DNA of 64,000 bases from assembly GCF_013911965.1 (NCBI RefSeq), contig NZ_JACESE010000011.1, forward strand, positions 86,370 through 150,369, given 5' to 3'. Made by a program: the position numbers and the translations under genes. Position 1 is the first letter of the stretch, and each line of letters begins with the position of its first letter. Source of the stretch: Phenylobacterium sp. GTDB lineage: Bacteria; Pseudomonadota; Alphaproteobacteria; Caulobacterales; Caulobacteraceae. The notes beneath the pieces were generated by a model. The model was not told where the DNA came from. It did not search any database and worked only from the letters and a program-made list of their open reading frames with translations. Positions 58,538 through 64,000 of the stretch are shown here, in pieces.

Positions 58538-59248
58538 TCAGGCGGCCAGCCGCGTGGCGGTGGGGGCTGGGGGCCCCTCCGCCGGCTGGGCCTCGAGCAG
58601 CTGCTCCAGCATCCAGACCGGCACCGAGATGCGGCCCCGGGCGGGCGCCTCGAGGGACACCGGGTCCCGCACGCTGAAGAGCGCCCGCGTGCGCTCCAGG
58701 AGATCCTCCTCGACCGGCCAGACGACGCCGACCGCCTGGCCCTGCCCATAGGGCTGGGGAAGGCCCAGCGGTTCAGGCGCCCAGCCGAGCTCCACGAGCT
58801 GGCCCAGGAACTTGGTGTCGCAGTAGGTGAGATAGGTCTCGACGAAGCGGCTGCGCGCGAACTCCAGGGCGGCCAAAATCAGCGCCCGGCGGGCGCGGAC
58901 GAGAGCTTTCGGACGCGCTATGGTGCCGGGGCACCAGCGGGTCCACTCCCACACGCCCGGACCGCGGGGCGCCGCGCCGCGGGTGATCGACTGCGGCCAG
59001 CATTCGGTCAGCATGCAGCGCCGCCAGGTTGGCAGCAGGCGCAGGCTGCCCTGGACGTCGCCGCCTTCCATCGCCAGCAGGTAGACGGCCGAGGCGTCAT
59101 CGAACTGGTCGCGCTCCAGGCCGTCCTTGCGCGCGAGCTCGGTCCATCCCAGCCCGCCGACGAACACCTCGTGCCGCTGCCGGTGCATCTGATCGAGCTC
59201 GCGGCTATAGCGATCGCGGTTGGCGGCGGTGACGATGTGGACCTTCAT
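58538..59248 (-). CDS. LuxI-type acyl-homoserine-lactone synthase, 236 aa
   Basis: The LuxI family residues are all visible: Arg25 in QRHEVF, Phe29, Trp35, Glu45 and Asp47 in LERDQFDD, Arg70 in GSLRLLPT, and EWTRWCPG further on. It makes an acyl-homoserine lactone from SAM and an acyl carrier. The gene is the first of the virB operon on the minus strand, as traI is of the trb operon in Ti plasmids, so transfer should be under quorum control. luxR ends 67 bases upstream. The C-terminal 20 residues are Pro/Ala-rich. Confidence 0.92.
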   Translation of the reverse strand: MKVHIVTAANRDRYSRELDQMHRQRHEVFVGGLGWTELARKDGLERDQFDDASAVYLLAMEGGDVQGSLRLLPTWRRCMLTECWPQSITRGAAPRGPGVWEWTRWCPGTIARPKALVRARRALILAALEFARSRFVETYLTYCDTKFLGQLVELGWAPEPLGLPQPYGQGQAVGVVWPVEEDLLERTRALFSVRDPVSLEAPARGRISVPVWMLEQLLEAQPAEGPPAPTATRLAA

Positions 59249-59299
59249 CGGCGGACCTCTGCTTGGGTTCAGCCGATGGTTGTTCGAGGGCCGTCACGG

Positions 59300-59329
59300 G
59301 GACGACCCCGCAAGTCTACGGGGTTGTCC
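59300..59329. promoter_or_regulatory. Dyad overlapping the luxR stop, candidate lux box or terminator
   Basis: GGACGACCCCG (59300-59310) and CGGGGTTGTCC (59319-59329) pair at 10 of 11 bases around an 8-base centre. The inner 20 bases, ACCCCG-N8-CGGGGT, resemble the length and ACC...GGT ends of lux-type boxes and lie about 57-76 bases upstream of luxI. The element also forms a hairpin at the end of luxR, so it may terminate luxR or bind LuxR to activate luxI. Confidence 0.4.
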
Positions 59330-60074
59330 GTTCCAGCAACCCGAGCAATAGGGCCTGCGCCACAGCCTGCATCCGGGTGTGCACGCCAAGCTTCTTGCAC
59401 GCCGTGGCCAGATGTTCGTCGACCGTACGGGCGGAAAGGCTCAGGATTTGGCCGATCACATAGGAGCTCTTGCCCTCGCGCGCCCAGCGCAAGCACTCGA
59501 TCTGGCGAGCGCTAAGCTTAGCCTTATTGGGTTCGGCGTCCTTCTTCGACTGACTGAGCTTGCGCGCCAGGGAGCCGTAGTAGATCGACAGGAGGTGCAG
59601 CGCCGCGCGGGTGTCCGGAGCGTCCGAGGCCATGCGCTCGCCCATCATCAGCACCGCCGAGACCGAGCCGTCGACATGGTGCAGCGGGGTCATCAGCCCT
59701 TCGTTGAGACCGAACGAGCGCGCCTCCTCCATGACCCGCGCCTCCTCGGGCTTCAGAGCGCCGCGGCGCGCCGGCAGGTCGCTCCAGAACAGCGGCTCGG
59801 TCGAGCGCAGCATTTCGCGCACGATGGGATCGCGCGCGGCATGGCCCTCAGCCTGGTAGTGCGCGTACCAGCTGGGATGGGTGCGTCCGAAGGTGACCTC
59901 GACCTGACGGTCCCTGAGGGGGTCGGCGATCTGGACGCCGACGAATACGTCGACGCCCAGGGGGCCCAAGGTCCGTTCGAACACGGCCTCCAGCTCGGGT
60001 ATGCTGTCGATCTGCTGTGCGTCGTTGATTGTGTCGAAGGCTTTGCGAGCGATATCTTGCTCAAACGGCAGCAC
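59316..60074 (-). CDS. LuxR-family quorum-sensing regulator, 252 aa
   Basis: The autoinducer-binding domain (residues 30-165) has HPSWYAHYQAEGHAARDPIV with the Trp, Tyr and Asp-Pro residues that contact the lactone. The C-terminal GerE/LuxR HTH is at about 185-245 (LSARQIECLRWAREGKSSYV, then IGQILSLSARTVDEHLATAC). Start GTG 60074 follows AAGGAG; the frame runs further to 60677 in non-coding sequence. It precedes luxI on the same strand and should activate luxI-virB with its signal. Confidence 0.9.
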   Translation of the reverse strand: MLPFEQDIARKAFDTINDAQQIDSIPELEAVFERTLGPLGVDVFVGVQIADPLRDRQVEVTFGRTHPSWYAHYQAEGHAARDPIVREMLRSTEPLFWSDLPARRGALKPEEARVMEEARSFGLNEGLMTPLHHVDGSVSAVLMMGERMASDAPDTRAALHLLSIYYGSLARKLSQSKKDAEPNKAKLSARQIECLRWAREGKSSYVIGQILSLSARTVDEHLATACKKLGVHTRMQAVAQALLLGLLERTTP

Positions 60075-60191
60075 GGACGAGCTCCTTCGCCGACGCACGC
60101 GGCGCGAAGAAAGCCTCCAACCCCATCGGCTGTGCCGATGAACAAGATGTACCTTGGGTTGCGACGGGGCCGCAATACGCCAGGATGGTAA

Positions 60192-60713
60192 ATGTTGAGA
60201 ATGATTCCCAAGTTGGGCGGTCGGCGCCGTTCCGGTCCAGCGGGCGGGCTGCTGTTCCTGGTCAGCTTCGCGCTTCTCGCCGTCTGGATCGGGCCGCAGC
60301 TCACCCGTGACATCTCCGCGGCGGCCCCCTCCCCTCCCCCGCTGGCCGGCGCAGGGCGGCCGATCGACGGCGACACCTTCGCCCTCGGCGCCGCGCGGAT
60401 CAGACTTTGGGGGATCGACGCCCCGGAAGCCGACACCCGGCTTGGCCGCGACGCTACACGGCTGATGGCAACGGTGCTCGCGCAGGGTCCAGTGAGCTGC
60501 GAAGACACCGGCGGGCGTTCGCATGACCGGATCGTCGCCCGTTGTGACGACGCCTCCGGCCGCGACTTGGCCGAACGCATGGTCGCCGCGGGCCTGGCGG
60601 TGGACTGGCCCAAGTTCTCGCGCGGCCGATATGCGGCTGCCGAAGCCCAGGCCCGGCGGGCCGGCCTCGGCGTTCATGCGCCTTCGCCGGACGAGGCGTT
60701 CCCTGCCGGCTAG
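60192..60713 (+). CDS. Thermonuclease (SNase) family protein with N-terminal anchor, 173 aa
   Basis: A membrane or signal anchor (GGLLFLVSFALLAVWIGPQL, about 18-37) precedes a staphylococcal-nuclease-like domain with RPIDGDTFALGAARIRLWGI and DAPEADTR, then DRIVARC and GRDLAERMVAAGLAV. SNase proteins cleave nucleic acids outside the cytoplasm. They are commonly found beside plasmid partition genes. ATG 60201 is an alternative start. It converges with parB with a four-base overlap. Confidence 0.85.
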   Translation: MLRMIPKLGGRRRSGPAGGLLFLVSFALLAVWIGPQLTRDISAAAPSPPPLAGAGRPIDGDTFALGAARIRLWGIDAPEADTRLGRDATRLMATVLAQGPVSCEDTGGRSHDRIVARCDDASGRDLAERMVAAGLAVDWPKFSRGRYAAAEAQARRAGLGVHAPSPDEAFPAG

Positions 60714-61729
60714 GGCGAAGCGGCCGGCCAGTGCTGCTCGAGCACCTGGCGAAGCGCCGCTTCCGCCTCCTCGCGGGTCGCTCCGGCCGTGGGGAGCAGC
60801 GTCAGGCTGACCTCCTTGCGCTTGCGGGCGTCGATCCGCAGCACAGGCGCGCCGGACGGCGTGCGCACCAGGTTGTCGGCGGCCGATCCTGACTTCTTGG
60901 GGGATCCTGACTTCTTGGGGGCGTCGGCGGCCTGGGCGAGCCGGCGGATCACGTCCTGCGGCGAGAGCCCCTCCGCTGCCCCCGACGCCAAGCCGCGCGA
61001 CGCCTCCAGAACGCGGTCGCGGCGGTCGTCCGGCTTCAGCAGCGGCTTCAGCAAGGTGATGTGCTTGATCTTCAGGGCGTGCGGGTCGGGAAAGGCCGAG
61101 ATGAGCTCAGCGGGCAAGCGCGCCAGATCGAGGTATCGACTGAGCCAGGCCTCGGACACATTGAGGCGCTGGGCCATCGCCTTCTGGCGGCCGTCGTAGT
61201 GGCGATCGAGCGCCCGCAGGTAGTCACGCGCCCGCTCGATGTCACTGAGGTCGTCCCGGGCCCGGTTCTCGAGGTCGGAGACCCGGAAGGCCTCCTCGTC
61301 GGTCATCTCGCGGATCTCCACGAGGAACCGGAAGTCCGGGTAGTTGTGGGCCCGCAGCCAGCTCACCGACCAGTGCCTGCGAGCCCCGCAGATCACCTCG
61401 TAGTCGTAGGCCGGATCGTCCTTCACGCGCCGGACGATCGCGGGGATCTCCTGGCGGTTTTGCGCCTTGAGGCTCTCGATCAGGTCCGCGCAGCGGGTCT
61501 CGTCGAGCTTCGCATAGTCGCGGTTATGCTCGGCCCAGATCCGGCAGCGGGCGGGATCGACCTGTTCCAGGGTGCGGGCCACGACCGCGCCGGAGGCGAG
61601 CTCGGCCAACCGATTGGCGCGGCCGGTGAGCACGCCGATGCCGACCCGGCCCTGCGGCTCAGGCGCCGGCGCGTCGATATCGTCCAAGGCCCCGGCGAGG
61701 CCGGCGGCGAACCCTCGGTTCTTGCTCAT
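60710..61729 (-). CDS. parB: Plasmid partition protein ParB, 339 aa
   Basis: A ParB/RepB-type protein: QEIPAIVRRVKDDPAYDYEV and ICGARRHWSV (the G-x-R-R box that binds CTP in ParB), then the HTH (RLNVSEAWLSRYLDLARLPA). It binds centromere sites and works with ParA. ATG 61729 has GGGAGGGGAC upstream. In the C-terminal part a PKKSGS hexapeptide is duplicated, encoded by an 18-bp exact tandem repeat (60885-60920), a recent slippage event. A perfect palindrome lies between parA and parB. Confidence 0.9.
   Translation of the reverse strand: MSKNRGFAAGLAGALDDIDAPAPEPQGRVGIGVLTGRANRLAELASGAVVARTLEQVDPARCRIWAEHNRDYAKLDETRCADLIESLKAQNRQEIPAIVRRVKDDPAYDYEVICGARRHWSVSWLRAHNYPDFRFLVEIREMTDEEAFRVSDLENRARDDLSDIERARDYLRALDRHYDGRQKAMAQRLNVSEAWLSRYLDLARLPAELISAFPDPHALKIKHITLLKPLLKPDDRRDRVLEASRGLASGAAEGLSPQDVIRRLAQAADAPKKSGSPKKSGSAADNLVRTPSGAPVLRIDARKRKEVSLTLLPTAGATREEAEAALRQVLEQHWPAASP
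60885..60920 (+). repeat. Two exact tandem copies of an 18-bp unit inside parB
   Basis: GATCCTGACTTCTTGGGG occurs at 60885-60902 and again at 60903-60920, in frame within parB, and gives PKKSGS twice. The exact identity points to a recent duplication that may vary among related plasmids. Confidence 0.8.
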
Positions 61730-61749
61730 GGCAGTCCCCTCCCCGGCGC

Positions 61750-61767
61750 AATTGCACCGGTGCAATT
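61750..61767. repeat. Perfect 18-bp palindrome AATTGCACCGGTGCAATT between parA and parB
   Basis: It lies 21 bases upstream of the parB start. Its 14-bp core TTGCACCGGTGCAA also occurs at 63434 and 63559, and with one changed base (TTGCACCCGTGCAA) at 63719. The distribution around parAB suggests a centromere (parS) or ParA/ParB operator. Confidence 0.7.
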
Positions 61768-61814
61768 TCCTATTTGCCGCGCCGGCCTGGCCATGTGGCC
61801 TTCCCGCTCAGCCC

Positions 61815-63020
61815 TCATGCCAGCCCCTCCTTGCGGAGGCGCGCGGCGTGGCTCGGCCAGGTCGAGCGGATATCCACCAGGATCTCTTCATTGACCCCGT
61901 TGAGGTAGGTGAGGCACCGATCGCGGACGGCCTTGCTGGTCATGGGGTTGTTGAGCTCGTAGACCGTCATCAGGCGGGCTGTGACGTTATCGATCTCCGC
62001 AGAGTCCTTCAGTGGCGTGCGGATCATCACGTGACCGAACACCTGCCGCATCAGGGCGATCAGCTCCTTCTGCATCGACTTGGTCTCGTCGGCCTTGGAG
62101 GCTACCACGCGAATGAAGCTCAGCGACGGCGCGAGATCGCGGGTCGCCAGCTCCTGCATGGTCTCATCCAGCATCGCCAGGAAGGCGGCGGTCGAGGAGA
62201 AGTCCATGACCGTGGGCGGCACCGGTACGACCAAGGCGTTCGCGGCGCGTAGGACCGAGAGCGAGATGGCGCCGAGCGCCGGCGGCGGATCCAGTATGAC
62301 CACGTCAAACCGGTCGGCCACCGAGGCAATACCCTGGGCCAGGCGGTCGAGCAGCCGCCCGCCGCCCCGCGCCATGCGCGCCGCGAGCTCGTACTCCGAC
62401 TGGAAGAGCCGCAGGTTCGCTGGGATGATCTCGAGGCCGTCGAAGTGGGTCTTCTTCAGGGCGTAGTCGAGCGACTGCATCTCCTCGTAGCGAAGGAACG
62501 GATAGAGGGTCTCCTCCTCGCTGAGGTCGAGGTCCGGGACATAGCCGAACAGGGTGGTGGCTGAGGCCTGGCTGTCGCAGTCGATCAGGGCGACCCTATA
62601 GCCTTGGATGGCCAGGTACTGCGCCAGGTGGACCGAAATCGTCGACTTGCCGACGCCGCCCTTGAAGTTCTGGACGGCGACGATCGCGCAGGGATCTTCG
62701 GGCTTTCGCCAGGGGCGGGTGTTGAACGCGCCCCGCATATCGTTGACCTGCGCCAGGGTGTAGCCGACACGCCGATTGGTCTCCGTCCGGGGCGGCTCCG
62801 GCAGGCGGCCGTCCTTCTCGGCTTCGCGGATGGCCGCCGGGGTTCGGCCCACGAGCGCGGCCGCCTCCCCGATCGTGAAAGTCGGCTCTCGCCGGGCGCC
62901 GGCGCGGGCGGCGCGGGCGGCGTCCCGGAGGTTCGAGACGACGGCCGAGGCGCGGCGCGCCATCTGGCCGACCGGTCCGGCCATCGGGGTCACAGCGGCT
63001 TCCGCCAGATTGGTCGACAT
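61815..63020 (-). CDS. parA: Plasmid partition ATPase ParA with N-terminal HTH, 401 aa
   Basis: A type Ia ParA: an N-terminal MerR-like HTH (residues about 47-95, FTIGEAAALVGRTPAAIREA) precedes the Walker-type ATPase with KGGVGKST at 120-127 in VQNFKGGVGKSTISVHLAQY, ALIDCDSQASATTLFG and VVILDPPPALGAISLS. The N-terminal HTH lets such proteins repress their own operon. GC-biased repeats of an AGCGAAA motif lie upstream and are candidate operators. parB follows after 85 bases, with the palindrome in the gap. Confidence 0.92.
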   Translation of the reverse strand: MSTNLAEAAVTPMAGPVGQMARRASAVVSNLRDAARAARAGARREPTFTIGEAAALVGRTPAAIREAEKDGRLPEPPRTETNRRVGYTLAQVNDMRGAFNTRPWRKPEDPCAIVAVQNFKGGVGKSTISVHLAQYLAIQGYRVALIDCDSQASATTLFGYVPDLDLSEEETLYPFLRYEEMQSLDYALKKTHFDGLEIIPANLRLFQSEYELAARMARGGGRLLDRLAQGIASVADRFDVVILDPPPALGAISLSVLRAANALVVPVPPTVMDFSSTAAFLAMLDETMQELATRDLAPSLSFIRVVASKADETKSMQKELIALMRQVFGHVMIRTPLKDSAEIDNVTARLMTVYELNNPMTSKAVRDRCLTYLNGVNEEILVDIRSTWPSHAARLRKEGLA

Positions 63021-63038
63021 GGGATGGCCTCCTCGCCA

Positions 63039-63214
63039 CTTTCGATTTTCTGCGCATCGGACGCTAGAAAGCGAAAGCTGCCGGCAAGATGGTGTATTTT
63101 CGCTTGGTAAACCGGTCGTTAACGCTGACCGGGAAGAAAAACCCGATTCTCGACCTCTGACGAGGCGCCAACCTGACCTGATGGGGGCCGAGAGGACGCT
63201 GCGCTAGCGAAAAA
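63039..63214. repeat. Four AGCGAAA-type repeats upstream of parA
   Basis: CTTTCG (63039), AAGCGAAAG (63069), TTTTCGCTT (63097) and TAGCGAAAAA (63205) share AGCGAAA in either direction. The first two form an imperfect inverted repeat over the parA promoter region. They may be the ParA operator or replication-protein binding sites. Confidence 0.4.
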
Positions 63215-63433
63215 TCCGTGTCGATCCTCCCCCGTCGCCCTGGGTAGCGCGATTCCTCCGCGAGACGCCTCTTCCCATCCTGACCGCGCGGGGGCGCAGG
63301 TTGCGGGCTGCCCTGGACGCCCTCCCGCGGTGAGCACTGGCCTTCCGGGGCTCGAGCGCTTGCACACGCCGTGACGAGCCGGACCGGGACATGCGAGCCT
63401 GCCGGCGGGTGCACGGCCTCTGACGAGTCGAAA

Positions 63434-63732
63434 TTGCACCGGTGCAAGACGCCGTCGTCCGCCAAGCGCCTGCGCGCTCATCTGCTTCCGTACGGGGTCG
63501 CGGCACATCGCATCCATCCTGACCGACTGGGGGGTCAGATCGCGAATCCCGGGGGCGATTGCACCGGTGCAATTGCGCCCGGGAGCCCCTCGTGTCTGCG
63601 CTTTGGCGTTGGCCGAGTCGTGCTGTGAAGCTTCGGCTTCATGCAGGACACTCGCCGGCCGCTGATCCGCCGACCCTGCACCCCATCAGCGGCGCCTACA
63701 GCGCCTCATCCAACGAAATTGCACCCGTGCAA
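63434..63732. repeat. Three copies of the TTGCACCGGTGCAA palindrome
   Basis: Cores at 63434-63447 and 63559-63572 are exact; the third, 63719-63732, reads TTGCACCCGTGCAA but keeps flanking AATT and ATT, so its outer palindrome is complete. Spacings are 125 and 160 bases. They lie between parA and the replication-type gene. Confidence 0.7.
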
Positions 63733-63740
63733 TTCTGTCC

Positions 63741-64000
63741 CTAGGGCCGGCCGCGGCGCGCTGCGAAGGCCTGGCAGAAACCGGTCCAGGACTTCATCAA
63801 CTTGGCGCCGGAAAGCTTGGCGAGCCGCTCGCCCATCTGCTCTCGGTAGGAGCCGGCGATCAGGTCGATATCCCAGCCGCCGCCATGAGCCTGCGCGATC
63901 TGGGCGAACTCCTTGGACCAGCGGATGGAACCTTCCGGGAAGACGCTCGACGGGGAGGCTGCGGTGGCCGCGGGGGCGGCGAGCTTGCGCGGCGGGGAGG
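63741..64000 (-). CDS. C-terminus of a probable plasmid replication protein, cut by the window edge
   Basis: Reading in from the right edge, the minus frame is open to the TAG at 63741. It gives about 85 residues: an Ala/Pro-rich linker, then RWSKEFAQIAQAHGGGWDID and LIAGSYREQMGERLAKLSGA, ending KSWTGFCQAFAARRGRP. The W-D-x-D-x-I-A-x-x-Y-R and W-x-G-F-C-x...R-R-G-R-P pattern resembles C-termini of alphaproteobacterial plasmid RepA-type initiators, but the main domain is outside the window. Position next to parAB and the repeats supports a replication role. Confidence 0.45.
   Translation of the reverse strand, partial: SPPRKLAAPAATAASPSSVFPEGSIRWSKEFAQIAQAHGGGWDIDLIAGSYREQMGERLAKLSGAKLMKSWTGFCQAFAARRGRP

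Larger units (their letters stand above)
63021..63740. other. 720-bp non-coding partition/origin region
   Basis: No gene could be supported; the apparent frames beginning MHRCN come from the palindromes. The region holds three copies of the TTGCACCGGTGCAA family (63434-63447, 63559-63572, 63719-63732) and four copies of an AGCGAAA/CGAAAG motif near parA (63039-63044, 63069-63077, 63097-63105, 63205-63214). It lies between parA and a probable replication gene and is the best candidate for the origin and centromere of the replicon. Confidence 0.6.

Noticed and set aside
61750-63740. RepABC-type replicon
   Set aside because: The partition sites differ from the RepABC parS consensus and no repC-like gene follows parB; the replication-type gene is on the other side of parA.
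63559-63744. Several open frames beginning MHRCN near parA and parB
   Set aside because: They all start inside the TTGCACCGGTGCAA palindromes and have no coding signal or ribosome-binding sites.

Overview
The window is high-GC DNA (mostly about 65-70 percent by eye) from an alphaproteobacterium, most likely of the Caulobacterales (Caulobacter/Phenylobacterium type). The evidence is protein style: a host-attachment protein, DUF6491, RcnB-like and NDUFS4-like proteins, alphaproteobacterial-type XRE regulators, and promoters matching alphaproteobacterial EcfG and RpoH consensus. The right end carries parA, parB and an origin-like repeat region, so the molecule is probably a large conjugative plasmid or chromid. 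The genus assignment is inference.

Bases 1-45,700 are a dense stress-tolerance and energy island: a partial GH1 glycosidase, SDR, groES-groEL, a CPA2/KefB antiporter, DegP-like protease, five small heat shock proteins, FtsH, Lon, thioredoxin TrxC, a peroxiredoxin with a glutaredoxin-like protein, HdeD, a triple-BON protein, RcnB-like and host-attachment proteins, Pta-AckA, a sigma factor operon, a diverged fumarase-like protein, a ZIP transporter, phosphoglycerate mutase, an ATP-grasp/GATase/FMN-reductase run, a KaiC-like ATPase with response regulator and PAS kinase, and a glycosyltransferase plus amylo-1,6-glucosidase pair. The content resembles the transmissible locus of stress tolerance (heat-resistance locus) of Gammaproteobacteria (sHsp, FtsH, HdeD, Trx, KefB, DegP), but gene order and many partners differ.

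The island appears wired to host stress sigma factors. Exact EcfG-type sites (GGAAC-N16/17-CGTT) precede groESL, an sHsp gene and the glycosyltransferase operon, and about ten near matches precede other genes. RpoH-type sites (CTTG-N17-CYTA-like) precede an sHsp gene, the peroxiredoxin pair and DUF6491-ftsH. Two class-A sHsp leaders share UUGCU-N6-AGGA, the hallmark arrangement of ROSE RNA thermometers. A second dyad, GTGCA-N6-TGCAC, recurs at several promoters.

Bases 45,700-60,100 hold a minus-strand conjugation operon: luxI, virB1, virB2, virB3, virB4, virB5, eexN, virB6, a virB7-position gene, virB8, virB9, virB10, virB11, virD4/traG and an LPD7-domain protein, with luxR just upstream. luxI as the first gene of the mating-pair operon recalls traI-trb of Ti plasmids and suggests quorum-controlled transfer. 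No relaxase domain is present in the window.

Bases 60,190-64,000 contain a secreted or anchored thermonuclease, parB, parA, about 720 bp of non-coding origin/partition DNA, and the 3' end of a probable replication gene. The perfect palindrome AATTGCACCGGTGCAATT lies in front of parB and related copies occur three times upstream of parA: candidate parS sites or operators. Together the parts suggest a self-transmissible, quorum-regulated replicon carrying a stress-survival island that is read by the host's general-stress and heat-shock sigma factors.
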